DNA from: DASQMT01 sp963835735
GTDB lineage: Bacteria; Actinomycetota; Thermoleophilia; Solirubrobacterales; Solirubrobacteraceae
Assembly: GCA_963835735.1 (NCBI GenBank)
Contig: CAWIGP010000007.1
Coordinates: 372,001 to 436,000, forward strand
Reading direction: 5' to 3'
Length of the DNA stretch: 64,000 nt
Under the pieces are notes generated by a model. The model was given only the letters and a program-made list of their open reading frames with translations. It was not told where the DNA came from and did no database searches. Both the position numbers and the translations under genes were made by a program. Below are positions 1 through 9,314 of this stretch, one piece after another (within the stretch, counting starts at the first letter, position 1; the number at the start of each line of letters is the position of its first letter).

Positions 1-2891
1 AGCACCGCGCGCGGGTGCAGGTAATCGGCCTCGCGCCACATGCGCTCAAGCCGCGGGCGGAAGTCGTTCGCGATCAGCCGGCGCCACTCCTCGCCCTTCA
101 CGCCGCGCCCGCCCCAGTGCAGCTTGAACAGCACATGCGTGTCGAGGTGCGCGTAGACCTCGTCGAGGTCGACCTCGATCTCGCGCACGCCCCAGAACGG
201 CGGTTCGGGCACCGGGTTGTCGGTCGCGACCGGCGAGCGGACCGAGTCGTCGGCGAAGTTGTGCACGACCTCGGTCTCGCCCTCCTCGCGCAGCTTGCGC
301 GCGTCCTCGCGGACGGTCTCGACGAGCCGCTCGCGGGCGTCGCCGTCGACGAGCTGGTCCATCACCGCGAGGCCCTCGAACGCGTCCTTGCAGTAGAAGA
401 CGCCGGGCTCGTAGATCGCGTCGGACTCCTTGCCGTCCGGGTAGTTCGCGCGCAGGCCGAACTTGCGGTTGATCGCGGCGCCGCCGACGAGCAGCGGGAA
501 CTCGTCGCCGTGCTGGTGCAGCTCCTGGACGCACAGCGGCATCTGCTTCGAGGTCGAGACGAGCAGTGCGCTCAGCCCGATCGCGGTCGCGTCGTGCTCG
601 CGCGCCGCGTCGAGGATCGTGCCGATCGGGACCTGCTTGCCGAGGTCGACGACCGTGTAGCCGTTGTTGGTGAGGATCGTGTTGACGAGCGACTTGCCGA
701 TGTCGTGCACGTCGCCGAACACGGTCGCGAGCACGACCGTGCCCTTGGTGTAGCCCTCGAGCTTGTCGAGATAGTTCTCCAGCTGCGCGACGGCGCGCTT
801 CATCACCTCGGCGCTCTGCAGCACGAACGGCAGGATCAGCTCGCCGGCGCCGAACTTGTCGCCGACCTCCTTCATCGCGGGCAGCAGCACGTCGTTGAGC
901 GTCGGCACCGCGCCGATCTTCTCGACGGAGCGGTCAATCTGCTCCTCCACGCCGTCCTTCTTGCGCCGCAGGATGTGCCAGTGCAGCGCTTCCTCGGGCT
1001 CCATGCCCGCGGTCGGATCGGCGGCTTCGGCCTCGTCAGCGTGCGACGCCTTCTCCTCGAAGTGGGCGATGAAGCGCTCGAGCGCGTCCTCGCGCCGGTT
1101 GAACACGAGGTCGTCGGCCAGTGCCCGCTCCTCGTCGCCGATCTCCGCGTACGGCGTGATGTGGTTGGGGTTGACCATCGCCAGGTCCAGCCCGGCCTCG
1201 ACGCAGTGGTGAAGGAAGACCGAGTTGAGCACGGCGCGCGCGCCCGGGCTGACGCCGAACGAGACGTTCGAGACGCCGAGCGAGGTGAGCACGCCGGGCA
1301 GCTCGGACTTGATCAGGCGGATGCCCTCGATCGTCTCGACCGCCGACGGCTTCCACTCGTCGTCGCCGGTGGTGAGCGTGAACGTGAGCGCGTCGAAGAT
1401 CAGCAGCCGCGGGTCCATCCCGTGCTCGTCGCAGACCAGGCCGTGGATGCGCTTGGCGATCTCGAGCTTGCGCTCGCGCGTCTTGCCCATCCCGACCTCG
1501 TCGATCGTCAGCGCGATCAGCGCGGCGCCGTGCCCCATCGCGATCGGCACCACCCGGTCGAGCTTGTCGCGGCCGGCCTCGAGGTTGATCGAGTTCACGA
1601 TCGCGCGGCCGGGGATCTGATCGAGCGCCTTCTCGAGCACCTCCGGCTCGGTCGAGTCGACCTGGATCGGCGCGGGCTGCGTGAGCGAGACCTTCTTGGC
1701 CACGAGCCGCATCTGCTCGTCCTCGTCCTGGCGCTCGGTCAGCGCGACGCACAGGTCGAGCACGTGCGCGCCGCCCTCGACCTGGTCCTCGGCGACCTGC
1801 GCGAGCCCGTCGTAGTCGTCGGCGAGCAGCAGCTCCTTGGCCTTGCGCGAGCCCTGCGAGTTGACGCGCTCGCCGACCAGCGTCGGGGCCGGGTCCTGCG
1901 CGAGCGGCGTCGCGGTCATCATCGAGGAGACGTGCGGGGCGCGCGGCGCGGGCCGCTCGCCGGGCGTGCGGCCGCCGACGCGCTCGACGATCGCGGCGAT
2001 GTGCTCGGTCGTGGTGCCGCAGCAGCCACCGACGATGGTGACGCCGTAGCGCTCGACGAACTCGCCCAGCGTCGCCGACAGCGTGTCGGGCTGCTCGGGG
2101 AAGATCGTCTCGCCGCTCGGCCCCTGGTGCGGGATGCCGGCGTTGGGGATGCACTGGACCGGCACGGGCGAGAACTCGCCGAGGAAGCGGATCGCGTCGC
2201 GCATGTCCTCGGGGCCGGTGGAGCAGTTCAGGCCGATCACGTCGACCTTCAGGGCCTCGAGCGTGGCCAGCACGGCGGAGATGTCGGTGCCGAGCAGCAT
2301 CTTGCCGCCGTTCGGCAGGAGCGAGACGGAGGTCTGAAGCGGGACGCTGCGGCCGGTGCTCTTGAACGCCTCGCGGGCGCCGAACACGGAGGCCTTGACC
2401 TCGAGGATGTCCTGCGCGGTCTCGATGATCAGCAGGTCGGCGCCGCCGTCGATCAGCCCTCGCGCCTGCTCCTCGAACACGGCGACGAGCTCGCGGAACG
2501 TGATCCGCCCGAGCGTCGGGTCGTCGGAGGCGGGCAGGTGCCCGGTCGGCCCGATCGAGCCGGCGACGAAGTGCTGCTCGCCGATCGCCTTGCGCGCGAT
2601 CTCCGCCGCGCGGCGGTTGATCTCGTAGGTCTGCTCGCCCAGGCCCCACTCGTCGAGCTTGAGCCGCGAAGCCTGGAACGTGTCGGTCTCGACGACCTCC
2701 GCGCCGGCCTCGATCATCGAGGCGTGCAGGTTCTCGATGACGTCGGGGCGGTTCAGGACCAGCGCCTCGTGGGCGCGGCCGGGGAGCTTGTAGTCGTGCT
2801 CGAGCGAGAGGTCGAACTGCTCGAGCGTCGCACCCATGCTCCCGTCGAAGATGACGACCCGTTCACGGGTGGCGGCCAGGTAATCGCGCAT
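1..2891 (-). CDS. metH: Cobalamin-dependent methionine synthase, 3' end cut off by window edge
   Basis: Transfers the methyl group of methyltetrahydrofolate to homocysteine through cobalamin to make methionine in the cytosol. About 963 codons are visible and no stop is reached, so the C-terminal AdoMet activation domain lies outside the window. Domains in order are homocysteine-binding (about 1-310, with the zinc Cys pair in VGGCCGTTTEH), pterin-binding (about 330-600), B12 cap, and the cobalamin Rossmann domain with DVHDIGK near residue 727, whose His is the lower cobalt ligand. The ATG at 2891 is 10 nt after a TAGGCT -10 box, so the transcript may be nearly leaderless. A palindromic operator lies just upstream. 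No B12 riboswitch was found in the 96-bp gap. The long open frame on the opposite strand is a GC artefact. Confidence 0.95.
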   Translation of the reverse strand, partial: MRDYLAATRERVVIFDGSMGATLEQFDLSLEHDYKLPGRAHEALVLNRPDVIENLHASMIEAGAEVVETDTFQASRLKLDEWGLGEQTYEINRRAAEIARKAIGEQHFVAGSIGPTGHLPASDDPTLGRITFRELVAVFEEQARGLIDGGADLLIIETAQDILEVKASVFGAREAFKSTGRSVPLQTSVSLLPNGGKMLLGTDISAVLATLEALKVDVIGLNCSTGPEDMRDAIRFLGEFSPVPVQCIPNAGIPHQGPSGETIFPEQPDTLSATLGEFVERYGVTIVGGCCGTTTEHIAAIVERVGGRTPGERPAPRAPHVSSMMTATPLAQDPAPTLVGERVNSQGSRKAKELLLADDYDGLAQVAEDQVEGGAHVLDLCVALTERQDEDEQMRLVAKKVSLTQPAPIQVDSTEPEVLEKALDQIPGRAIVNSINLEAGRDKLDRVVPIAMGHGAALIALTIDEVGMGKTRERKLEIAKRIHGLVCDEHGMDPRLLIFDALTFTLTTGDDEWKPSAVETIEGIRLIKSELPGVLTSLGVSNVSFGVSPGARAVLNSVFLHHCVEAGLDLAMVNPNHITPYAEIGDEERALADDLVFNRREDALERFIAHFEEKASHADEAEAADPTAGMEPEEALHWHILRRKKDGVEEQIDRSVEKIGAVPTLNDVLLPAMKEVGDKFGAGELILPFVLQSAEVMKRAVAQLENYLDKLEGYTKGTVVLATVFGDVHDIGKSLVNTILTNNGYTVVDLGKQVPIGTILDAAREHDATAIGLSALLVSTSKQMPLCVQELHQHGDEFPLLVGGAAINRKFGLRANYPDGKESDAIYEPGVFYCKDAFEGLAVMDQLVDGDARERLVETVREDARKLREEGETEVVHNFADDSVRSPVATDNPVPEPPFWGVREIEVDLDEVYAHLDTHVLFKLHWGGRGVKGEEWRRLIANDFRPRLERMWREADYLHPRAV

Positions 2892-2901
2892 CGGTCGTCG
2901 A

Positions 2902-2907
2902 AGCCTA
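2902..2907 (-). promoter_or_regulatory. -10 box TAGGCT for metH
   Basis: TAGGCT on the minus strand ends 10 nt before the metH ATG. A weak TTGCCA lies 19 nt further upstream. The palindrome at 2911-2925 falls between them, where a bound repressor would block polymerase. This is inference from position and motif. Confidence 0.5.
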
Positions 2908-2910
2908 GCG

Positions 2911-2936
2911 AACCTTGACAAGGTTGTGGCAAGGTT
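2911..2936. promoter_or_regulatory. Palindromic operator candidate with an extra half-site, metH/cpsB intergenic
   Basis: AACCTTG-A-CAAGGTT (2911-2925) is a perfect palindrome with a one-base centre. A third copy of the half-site CAAGGTT follows at 2930-2936, 11 bp (one helical turn) from the second. It sits 20-45 nt upstream of the metH start and 52-77 nt upstream of the divergent phosphatase gene. The regulator is unknown. Confidence 0.6.
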
Positions 2937-2987
2937 TGCCCGGCCTTCACAGCACGCCGCGGCGGGTGTGTCACGGTAAGAGGGCAA

Positions 2988-3734
2988 ATGCAACGCGCCG
3001 AGCTCCACTTCCATCTGCTGCCCGACGTCGACGACGGCCCTGCCGATCTCGACGAGGCGCTCGGGCTCGCGCGGCTGGCGGTGGCCGACGGCACGTCGAT
3101 CGTCACGGCGACGCCGCACGTGCGCGACCTGCTCGCCGCCGGGATCCTCGCCGAGCTCCCGGAGCGCGTGCGCGAGGTCCAGGCCGCGCTGGACGCCGCG
3201 GGGGTCCCGCTGGAGGTGCGCAGCGGGGCGGAACTGGCGCACGACGACCTGCCCGCGCTCGACCACCGCCGCCTCGACGCGATCGCGCAGGGCCCGCCCG
3301 GGCGCCGCTGGGTCCTGATCGAGGCGCCGCTGTTCGGTGACGCCGCGGCTTTCCTCGACGCGACCGCCGAGTTGCGCGCGCGCGGGTACGGGACGCTGAT
3401 CGGCCATCCGGAGCGCTGCGCGGACCTGATGCTCACCGACGGGGCGGTCGCGCGCGAGCGGGCAGCCGGCGCGCTGCTGCAGGTCAACGCCTCCTCGCTC
3501 ACCGGCCGCCACGGCGCAGATGCGCGCACGTGGGGGATCGAGCTGCTGCGCTCGGGAAACGCGGACGTGATCGCGTCGGACGCGCATCGGGTGACGCGGC
3601 CGCCGCTGCTCTCCGCCGCGCTCGAGGCGCTGGCGGGCGCCGGCCTCCCGCCCGACGCACTCGAGCCGCTCGTGAGCGACGCCCCGCGGGCGCTGCTGGC
3701 ACGCGGCATCGCGCCGCTGCGCCGCGCCGCATAG
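2988..3734 (+). CDS. PHP-type protein-tyrosine phosphatase, CpsB/YwqE-like
   Basis: 248 residues, the usual length of CpsB/YwqE/Wzb-type manganese-dependent tyrosine phosphatases of the PHP fold, which dephosphorylate tyrosine kinases controlling polysaccharide export. Metal-site motifs are visible in order: HFHLLPDVDDGP (residues 7-18; family form HxHxLPGxDDG), ATPH (His44), GHPERC near 142 and SDAH near 203. No kinase or capsule genes lie beside it, so the substrate is unknown. The ATG follows GAGGGCAA, a weak ribosome-binding site. It is divergent from metH and shares the operator region. A hairpin starts 17 bp after its stop codon. Confidence 0.85.
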   Translation: MQRAELHFHLLPDVDDGPADLDEALGLARLAVADGTSIVTATPHVRDLLAAGILAELPERVREVQAALDAAGVPLEVRSGAELAHDDLPALDHRRLDAIAQGPPGRRWVLIEAPLFGDAAAFLDATAELRARGYGTLIGHPERCADLMLTDGAVARERAAGALLQVNASSLTGRHGADARTWGIELLRSGNADVIASDAHRVTRPPLLSAALEALAGAGLPPDALEPLVSDAPRALLARGIAPLRRAA

Positions 3735-3751
3735 GGGCGAATTCCGGCTTC

Positions 3752-3792
3752 GTTCGCGCCTATGACCGCGGTATGCGCGGTCAAGGCGCAAC
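3752..3792. repeat. REP-like hairpin R1, start codon of the nuclease-like gene in its loop
   Basis: Left arm 3752-3770 (GTTCGCGCCTATGACCGCG) pairs with right arm 3776-3792 (CGCGGTCAAGGCGCAAC), leaving two single-base bulges. The loop GTATG contains the ATG at 3773. The right arm recurs at 4688-4704 as the right arm of hairpin R2. The core GGTCAAGGCGC also occurs in the repeat at 13122-13170. Confidence 0.8.
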
Positions 3793-4687
3793 AGAGCATC
3801 GGCTTGCGCGCTTGGCGGAGCGCCAGGGCGGGGTCGTCGAGCGCTCACAGCTCCGCGCGCTCGGATTGGGCGACGACGCGATCGACCGTCGCCTGGCCAC
3901 CGGGCGGCTGCATCCGCTTTACCGCGGCGTCTACGCGGTCGGACACCGGCGCATCGGACCCGAGGGCCTGCTGTGGGCGGCGGTGCTCGCCTACCGGCCC
4001 GACGCGATCGTCAGCCACGTCAGCGCCGCTGCCACGTGGGACATGCTGCGCTCGTCCACGCGGACCGTCGACATCACGATCGGGCTCGGCGGACGCAAAC
4101 CGCAGCGCGGCATCCGACTACACCGCACCCGAGCACTCGCCGACGACGAGATCACCACCCTGCGCGGGCTGCCGATCACCACACCGGCGCGCACACTGCT
4201 CGACCTCGCCGCCACCCGCCTACCCCGCAAACAACTCGAAACCGCGCTCGACCGCGCCGAGCTGATCCACCGCCTGGATTTCACCGAACTCCACCAACTG
4301 CTCGAGCGCTACCCGACCCGCCCCGGAACACCCTCCCTAAGAGCGCAGTTGGACCGGTACCGCGGCCCAACAGACGTCCGCAGCGAACTCGAGCGGCTCA
4401 TACACCAGCTCTGCGACGACCACGATCTACCGCGACCGCAGCCGAACACCAGCATTGAGGGAAGGGAGCGCGACTTCTACTGGCCGGCGTGCCGGCTCGT
4501 CGTCGAGGCGGACTCCTACGGCTGGCACCGCTCCCCGTCGGCGCTGAACGACGACCGCGAGCGCGACGTCGAGCTCACGCTGGCGGGCTACCACGTGCTG
4601 CGCTTCACCTACGAGCAGGTCACCCAACGCTCCCGGTACGTCGCCAAGGCGATCCTCGCCGCTCTGTTGCGCTTTAGCCGCGGATAG
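3773..4687 (+). CDS. AbiEi-type N-domain plus DUF559 (Vsr-like endonuclease fold) protein
   Basis: 304 residues. The N-terminal ~60 residues match the AbiEi_4 winged-helix domain (LAERQGGVVERSQL, RGVYAVGHRR). The C-terminal ~110 match DUF559, related to Vsr/PD-(D/E)xK nucleases (DFYWPACRLVVEAD, DRERDVELTLAGYHVLRFTY). The Glu and Asp of VEAD and the Asp/Glu of the DRERD segment are the likely catalytic acids. Biochemical role unproven; no partner toxin gene is adjacent. Codon use is richer in CTA, ACA, CCA and CAA than the neighbours, which suggests transfer. The ATG lies in the loop of hairpin R1 and the TAG in the loop of R2; there is no Shine-Dalgarno. An open frame extends upstream, but homology begins at this ATG. 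Confidence 0.75.
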   Translation: MRGQGATEHRLARLAERQGGVVERSQLRALGLGDDAIDRRLATGRLHPLYRGVYAVGHRRIGPEGLLWAAVLAYRPDAIVSHVSAAATWDMLRSSTRTVDITIGLGGRKPQRGIRLHRTRALADDEITTLRGLPITTPARTLLDLAATRLPRKQLETALDRAELIHRLDFTELHQLLERYPTRPGTPSLRAQLDRYRGPTDVRSELERLIHQLCDDHDLPRPQPNTSIEGRERDFYWPACRLVVEADSYGWHRSPSALNDDRERDVELTLAGYHVLRFTYEQVTQRSRYVAKAILAALLRFSRG

Positions 4688-4704
4688 CGCGGTCAAGGCG
4701 CAAC
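4666..4704. repeat. REP-like hairpin R2, stop codon of the nuclease-like gene in its loop
   Basis: Left arm 4666-4682 (GTTGCGCTTTAGCCGCG) pairs with right arm 4688-4704 (CGCGGTCAAGGCGCAAC) with three non-canonical positions in 17. The loop GATAG contains the TAG stop at 4685-4687. The 19-bp GCGCGGTCAAGGCGCAACA is identical at 3775-3793 and 4687-4705. No T-tract follows, so it is not a typical intrinsic terminator. Confidence 0.8.
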
Positions 4705-4724
4705 ACGGTTGAGTCCGATCCCCA

Positions 4725-4736
4725 TCATACGTATGA
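4725..4736. promoter_or_regulatory. Perfect 12-bp palindrome TCATACGTATGA
   Basis: A perfect palindrome in the gap between the DUF559 gene and the small membrane protein, unusually AT-rich for this genome. It could be an operator for a TetR- or GntR-like regulator. A second hairpin, GGTTCCG (4800-4806) with CGGAACC (4819-4825), lies just before the next start codon. Confidence 0.4.
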
Positions 4737-4833
4737 CGTGCGGGTGCCGTTTGCCCGCGGTTACGCACGTCGGTTTAGGGAAGCTTTCACCGGCCATCAG
4801 GTTCCGACGAGGCTTTCGCGGAACCATGGCCGC

Positions 4834-4929
4834 GTGATCGATCTCCCCGACGTCTTCGCCGTCGCCCTCATGCTCCTGACCGTCGCGCTCTTTGCCGTGA
4901 TGATCTGGGCCGGCAACCACACGCACTAG
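4834..4929 (+). CDS. Small single-span membrane protein, hypothetical
   Basis: A 31-residue product from GTG 4834 that is mostly one hydrophobic helix (FAVALMLLTVALFAVMIWAG) followed by a short polar tail NHTH. An in-frame GTG at 4738 would add 32 basic residues. Neither start has a clear Shine-Dalgarno, so the start is a guess. Function unknown. It converges on glutamine synthetase, with a hairpin terminator between them. Confidence 0.4.
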   Translation: MIDLPDVFAVALMLLTVALFAVMIWAGNHTH

Positions 4930-4942
4930 GCGAGTTGCGCGA

Positions 4943-4968
4943 GCCTCGGCGAGTTTGATCGCCGAGGC
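4943..4968. terminator. Bidirectional hairpin terminator
   Basis: A perfect 10-bp stem, GCCTCGGCGA / TCGCCGAGGC, with the 6-nt loop GTTTGA. It lies between the convergent small membrane protein (stop 4929) and glutamine synthetase (stop 5066). There is no T-tract, as is common in high-GC actinobacteria. Confidence 0.7.
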
Positions 4969-5065
4969 CCGCGCGTCCCGCGAGAAACGCCGGCACCGAG
5001 CCGGACGCTCCTCGCGGATTCCCCAGGCTCGCCCTGAACCCAGGAAGCTGATGGAGATCCGACCC

Positions 5066-7231
<2,166 letters not shown>

Positions 7232-7272
7232 TGCGTCGAGCATCCTCCTCGAGTTCAGGGCGAGCGCGCTCC

Positions 7273-7278
7273 AGCCTA
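7273..7278 (-). promoter_or_regulatory. -10 box TAGGCT for glutamine synthetase
   Basis: TAGGCT on the minus strand, about 41 nt before the ATG at 7231, leaving a short leader that contains GGAGG. It has the same -10 form as several other genes in the window. Confidence 0.45.
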
Positions 7279-7305
7279 AATGCCACGCGCGCCACGGGCG
7301 TATGT

Positions 7306-7402
7306 CCACGTGGCCAAAGATCGGTCGGGGCGATTAGCCCTGGTGCGCCGCTCTACCCGCTGGAGAAACCCGTGCGGGGGATTCTCGACACGTGGACAAA
7401 GA
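7306..7402. promoter_or_regulatory. Paired CACGTGG sites between glnN and amt
   Basis: CCACGTGGCCAAAGA (7306-7320) and ACACGTGGACAAAGA (7388-7402) match at 13 of 15 positions, 82 bp apart, and each contains CACGTG. They lie between the divergent nitrogen genes and could bind a shared regulator; the PucR-type protein encoded downstream is a candidate. The function is inferred from placement only. Confidence 0.4.
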
Positions 7403-7462
7403 CCCCCGTCCGCTCGGGTCCGACTCTATGGCTCGATGCTGCGCCCGAACCGAGGAGTGACG

Positions 7463-8929
7463 ATGCTCATGAGGATGAGGCACGGCGCGCTGCTCGCAGC
7501 CGCCGTACTGCTCGCGCTGCCCGCGGCCGCGTCCGCGGACACCCTGGAGGCGTTCAACAACGGGACGCTGCCGGACTCGGTGGCGATCAACTCGCTCTGG
7601 GTGGTCGTCGCCGGCTGCTTCGTCATGTTCATGCAGGCCGGTTTCGCGTTCCTGGAGATCGGATTCTCGCGCGGGAAGAACGTGGGGACGATCGTCGCGA
7701 AGATCCTCGTGAACTTCTCCATCGCCGCGATCATGTTCTGGGCGATCGGGTTCGCGTTCGCGTTCGGCACCGGCGACCTGATCGGCCACGACGGCTTCTT
7801 CCTGCGCGGCTACGGCGACCCGCTCACGGCGTTCCCGGTCATGGGCCTCTCGGACGCCACGGTCGAGTCGAAGTGGTTCTTCCAGTTCGTGTTCTGCGCC
7901 GTCTCGCTGGCGATCGTGTGGGGCACGACGCTCGAGCGGATCAAGTTCGGCGTCTACATCATCTTCGCGGTCGTCTTCGCCGGCTTCATCTACCCGATCG
8001 CGGCGCACTGGGTGTTCGGCGGCGGGTGGCTGCAGGCCAACATCGGCATGCAGGACTTCGCGGGCTCCACCGCGGTCCACCTGATCGGCGCCACCGCCGG
8101 CCTGGCGGTGCTGCTGCTGCTCGGCGCGCGGCGGGGGAAGTACGGCGCGGACGGCAAGCCGCGGGCGATCCCGGGCCACAGCATGCCGCTGTTCGGCCTC
8201 GGGATCCTGATCCTCTGGCTCGGCTGGTTCGGCTTCAACCCCGGCTCGACGCTCAACGCGCTGGACGGGCGGTTTCCCGAGATCCTGCTCGTGACCCAGC
8301 TGGCGGCCTCCGCCGGCGTGCTCACGGCGATCGCCACCGCCTACTGGAAGACCAAGGCGATCGACATCGGCATGGCCGGAAACGGCGCGATCGGCGCGTT
8401 GGTGGCGATCACGGCGCCGTCGGGCTACGTCGAGCTGTGGACCGCGCCGATCATCGGCGGCATCGCCGGCATCATCGTCCCGCTCTCGATCTACGCCATC
8501 GACAAGCGGATCGACGACCCGGTTGGCGCCCTGTCGGCACACGGCATCGCGGGCATCTGGGGGACGCTGTCCTGCGGCTTCTTCACCGCGCCCCGGCTGG
8601 CGCAGTACAACGGCTTCGGGGACCCCGATGGCGGCCTCATCTACTCGGGTTCGTTCGCGCAGCTCGGCTACCAGGCGCTCGGCATCGTCGTCGTCTTCTC
8701 GTTCGTGTTCGTACTGTCGTTCGCCACGTTCTTCGCGATCAAGAAGACCTACGGGCTCCGCGTGACCGCCGAGGAGGAGGAGGCAGGGCTGGACATCTCC
8801 GAGCACGGCATGTACGGCTACCCGGAGCAGTTCATCCCCGCGCCCGAGCTGATCGGCTACTCGGCGGGCCCGCGCGGCCCCCGCGAGCCGCCGCAGCCGG
8901 CGCTCACCCCTAAGGAGGCCACGTCATGA
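7463..8929 (+). CDS. amtB: Ammonium transporter, Amt family
   Basis: 488 residues. An N-terminal signal peptide (LLAAAVLLALPAAASA) is followed by about 11 transmembrane helices. Amt landmarks include AGFAFLEIGFSRGKN, STAVHLIGATAGLAVLL, NPGSTLNAL, GNGAIGALVAITAPSGYVE and SAHGIAGIWGTLSCG, whose His belongs to the pore pair. It conducts ammonium across the plasma membrane. The ATG at 7463 has GAGGAG five bases upstream; ATG 7469 is the alternative. The stop overlaps the PII start (ATGA), so the two are translationally coupled. The C-terminal ~60 residues form the cytosolic tail on which PII would act. Confidence 0.95.
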   Translation: MLMRMRHGALLAAAVLLALPAAASADTLEAFNNGTLPDSVAINSLWVVVAGCFVMFMQAGFAFLEIGFSRGKNVGTIVAKILVNFSIAAIMFWAIGFAFAFGTGDLIGHDGFFLRGYGDPLTAFPVMGLSDATVESKWFFQFVFCAVSLAIVWGTTLERIKFGVYIIFAVVFAGFIYPIAAHWVFGGGWLQANIGMQDFAGSTAVHLIGATAGLAVLLLLGARRGKYGADGKPRAIPGHSMPLFGLGILILWLGWFGFNPGSTLNALDGRFPEILLVTQLAASAGVLTAIATAYWKTKAIDIGMAGNGAIGALVAITAPSGYVELWTAPIIGGIAGIIVPLSIYAIDKRIDDPVGALSAHGIAGIWGTLSCGFFTAPRLAQYNGFGDPDGGLIYSGSFAQLGYQALGIVVVFSFVFVLSFATFFAIKKTYGLRVTAEEEEAGLDISEHGMYGYPEQFIPAPELIGYSAGPRGPREPPQPALTPKEATS

Positions 8930-9309
8930 AGAAGGTCGAAGCGTTCATCCGACACGAGGCGTTCGAGCCGATCCGCATGGAGCTGCTGACGCTCGGCTTC
9001 CCCTCGCTCTCGATCATGGAGGTCAAGGGCTCCGGGCGCCAGAAGGGCATCACCGAGCGCTACCGCGGGGCGGAGCTGACCAACTACCTGCGCCCGAAGG
9101 TGAAGATCGAGTGCGTGGTGGCGTCCGGCGACGTGCAGACGGTCGTGGACACGATCCTCAAGCACGCGCGCACCGGCTCGATCGGCGACGGCAAGGTGTT
9201 CGTGCTGCCGGTCGACGAGGCCTACCGGATCCGCACCGGCGAGTCCGGCGAGGAGACGCTGCAGGCGCATCCGGGCGCGGCCGCCGAGGCCGCCGAGCGG
9301 GTCGCGTAG
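8926..9309 (+). CDS. glnK: PII signal-transduction protein, GlnK/GlnB family, lacking the T-loop Tyr51
   Basis: 127 residues with the PII fold: MKKVEAFIRHEAF at the start, T-loop GRQKGITERYRGAEL, PKVKIECVV, and the ATP-binding block TGSIGDGKVFVLPVDEAYRIRTGE. PII trimers bind ATP/ADP and 2-oxoglutarate and block Amt when nitrogen is ample. The T-loop position equivalent to Tyr51, which is uridylylated in proteobacteria and adenylylated in some actinobacteria, is Leu51, so modification there is impossible; Tyr46 remains. An AAGGAG ribosome site lies inside the end of amtB. The C-terminal ~15 residues are an Ala/Glu-rich extension. Confidence 0.93.
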   Translation: MKKVEAFIRHEAFEPIRMELLTLGFPSLSIMEVKGSGRQKGITERYRGAELTNYLRPKVKIECVVASGDVQTVVDTILKHARTGSIGDGKVFVLPVDEAYRIRTGESGEETLQAHPGAAAEAAERVA

Positions 9310-9314
9310 TCCCG

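Noticed and set aside
15..2918. 967-codon open frame on the plus strand opposite metH
   Set aside because: Composition is Arg/Val/Leu/Ala/Asp-rich with no domain; it is the mirror of GC-biased third positions in metH. The same holds for the long antisense frames over the glutamine synthetase, Mce and VWA genes.
2915..2943. TTGACA as a -35 for the phosphatase gene
   Set aside because: No -10-like sequence at 16-18 bp; TTGACA is part of the palindrome.
2892..2987. Possible B12 riboswitch upstream of metH
   Set aside because: Only 96 bp, no B12-box (GCCACTG-like) sequence; the region is explained by a promoter and a palindrome.
4452..4470. GCATTGAGGGAAG inside the DUF559 coding region, identical over 13 bp to the left end of repeat C
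   Set aside because: It encodes a normal, family-conserved part of the nuclease domain (SIEGRERDF) and has no inverted partner nearby; probably coincidence.
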